A DNA stretch of 37,728 bases from UBA1426 sp052034085 (GTDB taxonomy: Bacteria > Bacillota > Clostridia > Peptostreptococcales > Anaerovoracaceae), in the NCBI GenBank assembly GCA_052034085.1, contig JBPOJA010000020.1:1-37728 (forward strand), read 5' to 3'. How positions within the stretch are numbered: the stretch's first letter is position 1; every line of letters starts with the position of its first letter. Shown here one piece after another: positions 7,340 through 14,553 of this stretch. A program made the translations under genes and the position numbers. The notes beneath the pieces are model-generated. The model was not told where the DNA came from. It searched no databases and saw only the letters and a program-made list of their open reading frames with translations.

Positions 7340-7427
7340 TGTCCTTACTCCTCGCTTTCTCTGTTCTTTGATGCTCTAATAATGTATGCGCAAGAAATGA
7401 AATAACTTTAAGGGTAACAGGGAAAAT

Positions 7428-8261
7428 TCACCCTGACGCCAAGCATATATTATTAATATATCGTTCAATCAGTTGATTCACAGTTTCCGGTGCGTCGGTA
7501 TTGGAATTATGACCCGCACCGGCTATCCATTCTAAAGGGATTCCGGTTTTTTCGTGCCAGGCTTTATTATATCGTTTTGTCGATCCGGCCCGGTCCATTT
7601 CGCCGCAAATCAACAGAGCGGGACAATCTATCCTGTACGGCAAATCTGCTTCCATGGTATCCGCAAGCATTCGAAACCCATGGCCTGAAATTTTTGCGAA
7701 TCGCTTTTTATCACCGTCATAGACCATCATCATCTCATGCATTAATTTCCGACCGTATTCTGTTGTTGCACACCCCCTGGGGCCGGACTTCAAAAGCCTT
7801 TTCCAAGGATAATATAAATAGAACGGCTCCATTCTTTTTAACAGCCATAGCTCAGCCCCTTTGGCATACTGGCGTTGAAGAGGTGCAGAATCTATAGAAA
7901 CGAAGCCGGCAAGCTTGCCCGGGAATTGCTCCATATAGGCCTGACCCACATATCCCCCCATGGATTGCCCGATAATAACCGGGTTTTCTATTTTTTCTCT
8001 GGTCATAATTTCGTCAAGCCATTTTGCTTTGTCCATGAGTGAAAAATCGAACAAAAAAGGCCAGGAAGCAGCATGACCAGGAGCATCCCATACAAGAACA
8101 CGATGGTTGACAGCAAAATATTCAATTTGCTTTTCAAACAACCTATGGTCTGCGGTAAGTCCCGGAAGAAATATCAACGCACACTTTTCCCTTGTGAGAT
8201 TAACATTAGTCCAGTAGTGAATTTCTCCACATCTGGTTGGGAGAATCTTTTCTATCATCAT
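7428..8261 (-). CDS. Alpha/beta hydrolase
   Basis: This is an alpha/beta-fold hydrolase of about 277 residues without a signal peptide, so probably cytoplasmic. The oxyanion-hole region is FLPGLTADHRLF, the nucleophile elbow is GQSMGG with the catalytic Ser, the acid is probably in CGEMDRAG, and the His is in GAGHNSN near the C-terminus. The substrate cannot be read from the sequence. Esterase, lactonase or MhpC-like C-C hydrolase activity are all possible. The start at the first of two ATGs has GGAG at suitable spacing. It lies between the nrfA terminator and sigI, with 88 bp to sigI, so it could be transcribed alone or continue into sigI. Confidence 0.85.
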   Translation of the reverse strand: MMIEKILPTRCGEIHYWTNVNLTREKCALIFLPGLTADHRLFEKQIEYFAVNHRVLVWDAPGHAASWPFLFDFSLMDKAKWLDEIMTREKIENPVIIGQSMGGYVGQAYMEQFPGKLAGFVSIDSAPLQRQYAKGAELWLLKRMEPFYLYYPWKRLLKSGPRGCATTEYGRKLMHEMMMVYDGDKKRFAKISGHGFRMLADTMEADLPYRIDCPALLICGEMDRAGSTKRYNKAWHEKTGIPLEWIAGAGHNSNTDAPETVNQLIERYINNICLASG

Positions 8262-8315
8262 GGTTGATACTCCAAATCATCTTACTGACACCAGTTCTAT
8301 GAGCCGTAAGTAAGA

Positions 8316-8354
8316 GATATAAAAAGATTACCCTCCAAATTAGGAGGGTAATCT
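8316..8354 (-). terminator. Intrinsic terminator of nrfA
   Basis: A perfect 12-bp stem (8325-8336 with 8343-8354) encloses a 6-base loop. On the minus strand it is followed by TTTTTATAT. It lies 16 bases past the nrfA stop. Confidence 0.9.
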
Positions 8355-8369
8355 AGATAAGAATTTAGC

Positions 8370-9548
8370 TTATTTTAATAATTTAAGTCCTTCCTGGGTC
8401 AGGGCCAGGGCTTCATCCAGGTTTTGATGAGCTAACTTTGAGTTATGGAAACCTTCGCTATTTTCCACAAATACAAAGTCCCATTTGAATTGGGCCTTTC
8501 TATGGTAATCTCTTACCTCGTTAAGCGTGCCTTCATCATGGGTCTTGTTTGCAACAGCCTTACCAAGCTCATTTGTTAATTCTACCAATACATCACTCAC
8601 CTGGTTTGTTTTTTCAACAACCGGGCCTTGAACACCTTCTACTTTTTTCACCAGGCCAGGTCCGTCTAAGTTGCTATGGCACTTGAAACAAGAAGCATTT
8701 TCAATATCTATAAGGGGTGATGTCCAGTGGTGAGACTTGATTGTCTTGCCGTTTACTTCTGTAGAAGGCATATGACAGTCTATGCAGGTAAGGCCCATGG
8801 ATTGGTGCAGAGACCCCTGGAAGGTTTCTGTCTCAGGATGCTGAGCCTTTAGCATGGGTGTACCGGTCACAGGATGCTCCCAGTCCTTGAAACCTATGCC
8901 ATCATAGTATTCCAGCATGCCATCTGTACCGAAGCCATTGTGCCAAGGCAGGGTTATGGCAAGGCTGGCCGGGTCTATATAGTATTCTACGTGACATTGG
9001 CCGCAAGCCATCTCTCCGGGCTTAAACTCTTTCCCGGTAAGTTTTAACCCTGTAGTAAAGTGACTTCTTATTGGATTTACTACTCCTGGTTCATTCTTAT
9101 GGCAGTCATAGCAAGAAATAGTATCCATTTCATTCTTTCCAAATTCATCAAAATTAATCTTATTTACTTCTGCCCCTTCTTTTTCCAGCTTCAAAATAAA
9201 GTCAGCAGTCTTGCAAGCGAAACAAGATGCTCCAGGTTTGGGTCTTGCTGTGTTCTTTACATCTTCCAGCCCATACACATGGCCCCTGGCTCTGGCATAT
9301 TCTATGGAAAAGCCATATCCATCATATAAGGTTTTCAGGTTGGGAAAAGTGGTCAGATAGTCTATGGGTTTTGACCCTCCATAGGTTGTTTGTACCATTT
9401 CTGCATTTGCTTCATATGTAGCTACTACCTCGGGGTACCCTCCTTGCCAGTCTGCTTTTCTCATTATTCTCTCTTCTTTCTGGCCACACCCGGCAAGAAA
9501 GCTAATGACAAGCAACACTATGATTAAGGACAAACTTTTTCTTTTCAT
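8370..9548 (-). CDS. nrfA: Pentaheme cytochrome c nitrite reductase (lipoprotein)
   Basis: The enzyme reduces nitrite to ammonium with six electrons outside the membrane. Five heme sites are visible: the NrfA-specific CFACK at residues 109-113, then CYDCH (146), CGQCH (182), CIDCH (255) and CFKCH (287). Active-site features are Arg in YARARGH, Tyr in CHVEYY, the KAQHPE calcium/active-site motif and SHHWTSP. The start is the ATG at 9548 (GGGGGCAG site). An upstream in-frame start would add 26 residues before the signal peptide. LAGC at 18-21 is a lipobox, so the mature protein should be lipid-anchored at Cys21. The quinol-oxidising partner NrfH, usually adjacent, is absent from the window, as are heme-lyase genes. 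The gene has its own promoter and terminator. Confidence 0.94.
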   Translation of the reverse strand: MKRKSLSLIIVLLVISFLAGCGQKEERIMRKADWQGGYPEVVATYEANAEMVQTTYGGSKPIDYLTTFPNLKTLYDGYGFSIEYARARGHVYGLEDVKNTARPKPGASCFACKTADFILKLEKEGAEVNKINFDEFGKNEMDTISCYDCHKNEPGVVNPIRSHFTTGLKLTGKEFKPGEMACGQCHVEYYIDPASLAITLPWHNGFGTDGMLEYYDGIGFKDWEHPVTGTPMLKAQHPETETFQGSLHQSMGLTCIDCHMPSTEVNGKTIKSHHWTSPLIDIENASCFKCHSNLDGPGLVKKVEGVQGPVVEKTNQVSDVLVELTNELGKAVANKTHDEGTLNEVRDYHRKAQFKWDFVFVENSEGFHNSKLAHQNLDEALALTQEGLKLLK

Positions 9549-9576
9549 TTTTCTGCCCCCTTTAAATATTTGATAT

Positions 9577-9605
9577 ATAATACTACAGTTCAGAACCTTT
9601 GTGAA
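9577..9605 (-). promoter_or_regulatory. Probable nrfA promoter
   Basis: On the minus strand TTCACA (9605-9600) and TATTAT (9582-9577) are 17 bases apart and 28 bases upstream of the nrfA ATG. I do not see a convincing nitrite- or redox-regulator operator. Confidence 0.45.
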
Positions 9606-9725
9606 TATATTAATTATCTCTGGCAAAAGAAAGAAGTGTTTACCTTATCCAAAATAATTTTTTATTCATAATGTGTATGTGGGAACATATCAATTGCCCG
9701 AACAATTACCAGTTTAATGGAGTTT

Positions 9726-10832
9726 CTATTCTGGCGCTTTGAAATTGTAGATGGGCTTTATGATGGCTAGAATCTCCACTGTATCACCTATGTGGCGGAT
9801 TATTTCCTCCATGGGCTTGTAGGCAGAGGGAGCCTCATCGAGAGTCATGCGATTTATAGTGGTAGTGTAGATTCCTTCCATAGATGATTTGAACTCATTA
9901 AGTGAAAGATTCTCTTTAGCTGCCCTTCTGCTGAGGATTCTTCCCGCTCCGTGTGGCGCCGAACAATTCCAGTCAGGGTTGCCCTTCCCTTTGCAGATAA
10001 GACTGCCGTCCCGCATGTTGAGTGGGATGAGCAATCTCTCATCTTTTTTAGCGGATACAGCACCTTTGCGCAAAATTCTTGATTTCAAATCGATGTAATT
10101 ATGTATTGTAGTAAATCTGTCAATCTCGGTAAATTCCATTTTGCGGATTATTTCTTCCACAATGGCTTTCCGGTTGAGATCAGCGTATTTCTGCATCATC
10201 TCCATGTCATGAAGATAATCTCTATATAACTGGCCCTCAACATAGGCCAGGCTCCTTTCTATTTTTACATGTTTTTTGGCAAGATCTGCGGCGGCGGCCT
10301 TCTGATAATAGTCAGCTATCTGTTTTCCCGGATTGCGGCTTCCCGAATGCACCACCAGATACAGTCTCCCGTCTTGCCCCCTGCCCATCTCGATAAAATG
10401 GTTGCCGCCGCCCAATGTGCCGATACTGAGTTCTGCCCTTTGTAGATTAACGGCTTTTGCCGCCTTTAGGCTGTTTAAATTTATTTCAGCAAGGAGCCTG
10501 TGCGGCTTTTTTCTTATCTCAAAACTGGCAGGAATGCCGGTATGAATCACCGTATCCAGCTTACGCAAGTCAACTTCCTTTTCTTTTAACACTACGGTTT
10601 CCATGCCGCAGCCTATATCGACGCCGACTAAATTTGGCACCACCTTGTCTTCTATGGTCATGGTGGTGCCAATGGTACAACCTGCCCCTGCATGTGCATC
10701 GGGCATTATTCTGATCTTGCTGCCCGCAACGAATTCCTGGTTTAACAGATTCTCAATCTGTTGCCTGGCAGTGGCTTCAAGATTATCTGTGAACACTTTT
10801 GCAGTGTTATATTTCCCTTTAAGTTCAATCAT
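9726..10832 (-). CDS. rtcB: RNA-splicing ligase RtcB
   Basis: RtcB joins 2',3'-cyclic-phosphate and 5'-OH RNA ends using GTP and Mn2+, in RNA repair. Family motifs are PDAHAGAGCTIGTT, GVDIGCGM (metal Cys), GGGNHFIE, VVHSGSR and SAPHGAGRILSRRAA, which includes the guanylylated-His region. The length is 368 residues. I place the start at the ATG at 10832, because the extra ten residues of the longer frame (TKGLSPCHK after a GTG) are pure REP sequence. The REP at 10837-10861 ends four bases before this ATG, so no Shine-Dalgarno sequence is possible in the normal position. Expression may be reduced or leader-independent. No rtcA or rtcR neighbour is seen. Confidence 0.93.
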   Translation of the reverse strand: MIELKGKYNTAKVFTDNLEATARQQIENLLNQEFVAGSKIRIMPDAHAGAGCTIGTTMTIEDKVVPNLVGVDIGCGMETVVLKEKEVDLRKLDTVIHTGIPASFEIRKKPHRLLAEINLNSLKAAKAVNLQRAELSIGTLGGGNHFIEMGRGQDGRLYLVVHSGSRNPGKQIADYYQKAAAADLAKKHVKIERSLAYVEGQLYRDYLHDMEMMQKYADLNRKAIVEEIIRKMEFTEIDRFTTIHNYIDLKSRILRKGAVSAKKDERLLIPLNMRDGSLICKGKGNPDWNCSAPHGAGRILSRRAAKENLSLNEFKSSMEGIYTTTINRMTLDEAPSAYKPMEEIIRHIGDTVEILAIIKPIYNFKAPE

Positions 10833-10836
10833 TTTA

Positions 10837-10896
10837 TGACAGGGGGACAGCCCTTTTGTCACTTTCTTATGTGACAGGGGGACAGCCCTTTTGTCA
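10837..10896 (+). repeat. Two direct REP copies 3' of the RAYT gene
   Basis: Plus-oriented 25-bp REPs lie at 10837-10861 and 10872-10896, separated by 10 bp. They have the same TGACA/TGTCA arms and GGG/CCC inner stem as the 4644 copy. The second ends four bases beyond the transposase stop and the first ends four bases before the rtcB start codon. Confidence 0.88.
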
Positions 10897-10900
10897 CCTT

Positions 10901-11662
10901 CTAAACATTTTGGACTATACCTCTACCTATCCCCGTAATCCTTTCAATTTGCCTTATTGATAAACCGTGAACACTTTTCAATTCTCTTAAATATTTATTC
11001 CGTTCTTCTTTTTTAAGTTTTTTAATATCAGTGACCTTATTTTCTCCACAATATTGTGCAATTAGAATGGCAGCGTCTTTGTCTGTCATTTTTTTCTCTT
11101 CATAGGCTTCCAAACATTTATCTCTATTCGGAACATTCATGAATTCAAAAAAACGTTTCTTTGCCTCATTGTTTTCTATCCGCAAAATGCCGAAAATATC
11201 TTTTTGCTCTTCGCTCAATCTATCACCGATATAGTCTGGATAGTTCGTCCATGGATAATCATCGATTTTCGATACTATTCTGGCTTTTACCGGATTCTGA
11301 AAAATATACCGCAGAGCCGTTAGAAAATAAGCATAATCAGTTATTGGTTCACTTTTATATCTAGCCTGAAACAGATGTCCAACTCTGCCATACTTGTTAT
11401 TATATCTCATTGCATAGCTACAGTTAATCTTTTGCATAACCTCGCTGATTGTGCCTTTGTCGGCTTTAATCAATAAATGAAAATGGTTATTCATCAAGCA
11501 ATAAGCATACAAAGTGAATTTATTCAGGCCCTTATATTTGTAAAGAAGTTTTAAGAAATACTTCCTGTCAGCATCTTCCTCAAAAATTGTTTGTCGGTTA
11601 ACTCCCCGGCCTATAATATGATAAATTCCGGTTGGACTTTCCTTTCTTGAAATTCTTGGCAT
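10901..11662 (-). CDS. REP-associated tyrosine transposase (RAYT)
   Basis: This is an HUH/Y1-type single-strand transposase of the TnpA-REP group, thought to mobilise REP palindromes. The Y1_Tnp domain covers about residues 1-125: the start is MPRISRK, then GIYHIIGRGVNRQTIF, the metal-binding His pair is in NNHFHLLIK, RVGHLFQARYKS follows, and the catalytic Tyr is probably in LRYIFQNPVKAR. The C-terminal 100 residues are a helix-rich DNA-binding segment (LSIRQIERITGIGRG resembles a helix-turn-helix). The ATG at 11662 has GTGAGGT upstream, and the longer GTG start at 11686 lacks a site. REPs flank it in inverted orientation on both sides (10837-10896 and 11755-11833), so the unit resembles a complete REP/RAYT locus. 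Confidence 0.92.
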   Translation of the reverse strand: MPRISRKESPTGIYHIIGRGVNRQTIFEEDADRKYFLKLLYKYKGLNKFTLYAYCLMNNHFHLLIKADKGTISEVMQKINCSYAMRYNNKYGRVGHLFQARYKSEPITDYAYFLTALRYIFQNPVKARIVSKIDDYPWTNYPDYIGDRLSEEQKDIFGILRIENNEAKKRFFEFMNVPNRDKCLEAYEEKKMTDKDAAILIAQYCGENKVTDIKKLKKEERNKYLRELKSVHGLSIRQIERITGIGRGIVQNV

Positions 11663-11754
11663 ATCATACCTCACTTTTTTGTTCACAAGAATATTGGGTA
11701 TGCAGCCATAATATCCAAAAAATATACAATTGTCAATTATTTCCAGTCAACACA

Positions 11755-11833
11755 TGTCAAAAGGGCTGTCCCCCTGTCATATCTGTCCCCCTGTCATATC
11801 CTGTCACATGTCAAAAGGGCTGTCCCCCTGTCA
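11755..11833 (-). repeat. REP cluster 5' of the RAYT gene
   Basis: Minus-oriented full copies lie at 11755-11779 and 11809-11833, with a 14-base partial copy (CTGTCCCCCTGTCA) at 11783-11796 between them. Both full copies begin TGTCA instead of TGACA, so their outer arms are no longer complementary. They are inverted relative to the copies on the other side of the transposase. Confidence 0.88.
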
Positions 11834-12605
11834 TAAATGCGCAGGGGGATGCGGTAACGCATTTTCCACAGACTTCCGTACCTCTGTTGTCTCCATCATA
11901 GGAGCTGCCGTAACCAACATGTATTTGGGCGTTTTCGCTGACCAGGCCATAGCATGTTCTTCTTTGGTATTTTGCGCTTTCCAATGCATTGACCGGACAA
12001 TTTTTAACACATACCAGACATTTACCGGTTCTTTTATGAATACAAAGCTCATCTTTCAATGGACTGCCGGGTTCCAGTTTCAGGTCCGTAACAAGGCTGA
12101 AATACCTGCCGCAGCAGCCTTTTTTTGTAATTAGCATATTATTTACCCCAAAAGTTCCCATTCCGGCAGCATAGGCAAAATGTCTGTGGGACCAGTTGCT
12201 TATGAGTTTCTCCCTGTCAAAAGTTTTTGTTTCTTCCGATACTGCAGCCTTATAGCCATGGCTTTTTAAAAAACCAATCAGATAGCTGCTTAGCTCCACC
12301 AGCATTTTATTTGTCTCTTCATATGCGATGGCCCATTCAGCCGCAGCATGCCGCCCTGCACCGGCATTTATTCTTGCAAGTTTTTTTGTAAAGGGCACGT
12401 AATAAATAATAACGGTTTGTGCTTCCGGCAGGACATCTTCCGGAAGCCGGTGATCCGGTCCAATAATATTTTTAAGATTCAAAATATAGGGATGCCTTGC
12501 ATCAGCAAAGCCTGCCAGTGGTTCACCCCACTCTGTTCTGATCCCCTGTTTCATGCCATATTCTTTTATATATCTTACTATTTCCTGTTCCAGTATATCT
12601 TTCAT
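11811..12605 (-). CDS. QueG-like 4Fe-4S protein
   Basis: The protein resembles the epoxyqueuosine reductase (QueG)-like Fe-S group: GMGTFGVNNMLITKKGCCGRYFSLVTDL is the family core, CLVCVKNCP is a ferredoxin-type CxxCxxxCP cluster motif, and EVCGKCVTASPC gives further Cys ligands. At about 264 residues it is shorter than true QueG and lacks its HEAT-like tail, so the substrate is uncertain. The ATG at 12605 has GGAG eight bases upstream. A longer start at 12626 has no site. The last residues MTGGQPF and the TGA stop are encoded by a REP palindrome (11809-11833), so the original C-terminus has been replaced. It is the last gene after the nuclease and DUF1847 genes. Confidence 0.82.
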   Translation of the reverse strand: MKDILEQEIVRYIKEYGMKQGIRTEWGEPLAGFADARHPYILNLKNIIGPDHRLPEDVLPEAQTVIIYYVPFTKKLARINAGAGRHAAAEWAIAYEETNKMLVELSSYLIGFLKSHGYKAAVSEETKTFDREKLISNWSHRHFAYAAGMGTFGVNNMLITKKGCCGRYFSLVTDLKLEPGSPLKDELCIHKRTGKCLVCVKNCPVNALESAKYQRRTCYGLVSENAQIHVGYGSSYDGDNRGTEVCGKCVTASPCAFMTGGQPF

Positions 12606-12626
12606 TTTCTGCACTCCAGGTTCCAT

Positions 12627-13247
12627 TTATTCGCCAAATAGTTTCTTGTGATAATAGCTGTCTGCCAGATAAATCGCGGCTACAGGGTTATGGCCCGTCA
12701 CTCTGTCTTTAGTAACCAGATATGTAACCGGCAAACTGCAACTTTTCAAAAACATGGTGTCGTGGCCAACGCACAGACCCATTACCACAGCCAGGTCACA
12801 GCCCGCTTTTTCCAGGGCCAAAGTCTGACCAACAGGATTGCATATGGTTTCATAACCTTCTTCCAGGCGCCACTGCCCCATTCCCATTTCATCTTTCGTA
12901 ATGGCACTGCATTTGCAACACACTGTATCTACTTCGAAGCCGTTGGCTTTAAAAACTCTGGCGGCAATGGCTGCTTCTTTGGAAAACCCCACGCAATGGG
13001 CTATGCCAATTTTCTTATATTTCATGCCTCTTGCAAAACTCATGATTTCTTCTATACGGGTCTGCCTGCAATAGCCTTCATATTCTGTTTTAGCGGCCTG
13101 CCTGGCTATTTCGGCAAATTCTTTATTCGTATAAACCGATCTGCTCTTTTCCAGAATTTCCGTATCCCTTAAAGGGCAATTTCGCGGTGCTTTTTCTAAA
13201 TTGCCTGATTCGCAAGCTTTTACCGTACATTGCGCACAAGTGTACAT
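12627..13247 (-). CDS. DUF1847 metal-binding protein
   Basis: This conserved protein of unknown function is about 206 residues long. It is Cys-rich: the start MYTCAQCTVKACESG and later CCKCSA, together with conserved GIAHCVGFSKEA and MGLCVGHDTMF segments, suggest metal or Fe-S binding. The ATG at 13247 has AGAGGAAA upstream and immediately follows the nuclease stop. A longer frame starting at 13286 would add 13 residues inside the nuclease gene and is rejected. The stop lies 21 bases before the QueG-like start, so the two redox-type proteins are probably co-expressed. A shared redox role is inference. Confidence 0.85.
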   Translation of the reverse strand: MYTCAQCTVKACESGNLEKAPRNCPLRDTEILEKSRSVYTNKEFAEIARQAAKTEYEGYCRQTRIEEIMSFARGMKYKKIGIAHCVGFSKEAAIAARVFKANGFEVDTVCCKCSAITKDEMGMGQWRLEEGYETICNPVGQTLALEKAGCDLAVVMGLCVGHDTMFLKSCSLPVTYLVTKDRVTGHNPVAAIYLADSYYHKKLFGE

Positions 13248-13248
13248 G

Positions 13249-13728
13249 TCAATTTCCTCTTTCTTTCTGAATTTTCCTGAATTCATCCTGATATTTTACG
13301 TTAGGCGGGTAGGTGACCGCCTGGGCATGGCCCTCACGGATCAGTATTTTATTGAACATTTCATCTTCCAAATACACATAGGCCAGTATCCTTCCATATT
13401 TGTCCCTTTCCTGAACATCAAACTCCAAAGTCACCATTTTGCCCTCAAGCATTTCCTTTGCAAATTCTGATGCCAGCCGGCCTTCATCGGTATTTTTGCT
13501 TTCATCGGGGTGAACTGACTCGGGTGCATCCAGGCCTATAAGGCGCACTCTCTCCCTGATGCCGTTCATATCAATTATAAAAGTATCCCCGTCAACAACC
13601 CTTTCAACTTTATATGGCGCTGTCCTCTCTGCTTCTGCAACAAAGAGATTTTCTCTTATTTCGTTTATTAAACAGAATGCCGCAACTACTGTAATCGCCG
13701 CTATAACAGTTAATGCTTTTTTTCTCAA
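13249..13728 (-). CDS. Staphylococcal-type thermonuclease
   Basis: This is a SNase-family Ca2+-dependent nuclease of 159 residues. Residues 1-22 form a signal peptide or membrane anchor, followed by the SNase fold: VERVVDGDTF, RVRLIGLDAPE (with the first catalytic Arg), an acidic residue in DEGRLASEFA, and ERDKYGRILAYVY with the second Arg. It is probably exported or surface-anchored. The start is TTG at 13728 with GGGAG eight bases before it. It is the first gene of a three-gene unit with the DUF1847 and QueG-like genes, and lies behind the hsp20 terminator. Confidence 0.9.
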   Translation of the reverse strand: MRKKALTVIAAITVVAAFCLINEIRENLFVAEAERTAPYKVERVVDGDTFIIDMNGIRERVRLIGLDAPESVHPDESKNTDEGRLASEFAKEMLEGKMVTLEFDVQERDKYGRILAYVYLEDEMFNKILIREGHAQAVTYPPNVKYQDEFRKIQKERGN

Positions 13729-13819
13729 AAAACTTCTCCCACCCCGGTCCCAGTTCGGATTTATCTTCTTTCCCTTTGTATATATGTTCGTTTAGTTTTC
13801 CTGCTGTGTCAAGGGAAAA

Positions 13820-13861
13820 CAATAAAAAGAAACAGCTCCATGACATACACCATGGAGCTGT
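13820..13861 (-). terminator. Intrinsic terminator of hsp20
   Basis: An 11-bp stem (13832-13842 with 13851-13861, ACAGCTCCATG) is followed on the minus strand by TTCTTTTTATTG. It lies about 40 bases past the hsp20 stop. Confidence 0.88.
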
Positions 13862-13901
13862 CCCTGAGTCGCTTCTTTGTCTGTCTTATCTTGAGTTCAT
13901 C

Positions 13902-14345
13902 TTACTCAATAACGACTTTGGATGAGTTTTTATTCTTGTCCTGCTTGGGAACGGTAATGGTCAGGATACCTTCGTCCAACTTTGCCTTTATTCCCTCAGC
14001 TTCGGCATCTACTAAATAAATGCCACGGCTCATGGAGCAATAACGCCTTTCCTTATGAACGTAGTTTTTGCCTTCCTCTTCGGTCTTTTCTTCCCTCTTA
14101 ACAAAAATAGTCAGCCTGCCATCGTTCATCTCCACGTTGACTTCTTCTTTTTTTGTGCCGGGAAGCTCCGCTTCGATAACATATTCTTTCTCGTTGTCCT
14201 GTACATCCAGCTTAAAAGTGTCCTTGGACAGAACTCTTCCCGGGGGCCAGCTGTCGCTGAAAAAATCATCCATCATATCATTAAGGCCCGAAAACCCTGT
14301 GTTGAGTAAATTTGAACTCCTTCTGAACGGTACTAAACTTGCCAT
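13902..14345 (-). CDS. Small heat-shock protein (Hsp20 family)
   Basis: This is an ATP-independent chaperone that binds unfolding proteins as large oligomers. The alpha-crystallin domain spans about residues 40-135 (DTFKLDVQDNEKEYVIEAELPG, then VEMNDGRLTI, then GIKAKLDEGILTITVPK with the GxLxxxxP end of the domain). The C-terminal tail includes SSKVVIE. The N-terminal arm MASLVPFRR is typical of clostridial members. The length of 147 residues is normal. The start at ATG 14345 follows AAGGAGGG. A perfect CIRCE operator lies upstream, so HrcA should repress the gene and heat should induce it. It is monocistronic, with its own terminator. Confidence 0.95.
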   Translation of the reverse strand: MASLVPFRRSSNLLNTGFSGLNDMMDDFFSDSWPPGRVLSKDTFKLDVQDNEKEYVIEAELPGTKKEEVNVEMNDGRLTIFVKREEKTEEEGKNYVHKERRYCSMSRGIYLVDAEAEGIKAKLDEGILTITVPKQDKNKNSSKVVIE

Positions 14346-14403
14346 GCAAACTCCCTCCTTCATTTAACTTTTTTTGGCTAACATTGTATGAGTTGCTATT
14401 TTG

Positions 14404-14430
14404 TTAGCACTCTCGCATAGTGAGTGCTAA
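14404..14430 (-). promoter_or_regulatory. CIRCE operator (HrcA binding site)
   Basis: TTAGCACTC, a nine-base spacer and GAGTGCTAA form a perfect CIRCE inverted repeat 58 bases upstream of the hsp20 start. HrcA, which is not encoded here, binds it in groE and dnaK operons. Use on an hsp20 gene is less common. Confidence 0.96.
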
Positions 14431-14486
14431 ATCCCTTTTATTATTACCCTGCCGACTATTAATTAAACATTAACTTAATGAAAAAA

Positions 14487-14511
14487 TGTCAAAAGGGCTG
14501 TCCCCCTGTCA
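14487..14511 (-). repeat. Single REP palindrome
   Basis: This is a minus-oriented REP with the TGTCA variant arm. It lies between the hsp20 control region and the MATE promoter, ending seven bases before the -35 box. Confidence 0.88.
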
Positions 14512-14518
14512 TCTTTTC

Positions 14519-14547
14519 TTGACATAACATTTTTCCGGGTCTATATT
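14519..14547 (+). promoter_or_regulatory. MATE gene promoter, apparently leaderless
   Basis: A consensus TTGACA (14519-14524), 17 bases and TATATT (14542-14547) predict transcription to start at about 14554, which is the A of the first in-frame ATG. There is no Shine-Dalgarno sequence before that ATG. Confidence 0.75.
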
Positions 14548-14553
14548 GGTTTT

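Noticed and set aside
10837..10896. REPs as simple intrinsic terminators
   Set aside because: The hairpins lack a terminal T-run in a consistent orientation, and they also occur directly before start codons. Mobile REP identity explains them better.
13774..13796. LexA-type SOS box upstream of the nuclease
   Set aside because: Only one half-site (CGAAC) is present. The other half reads ATAC instead of GTTC.
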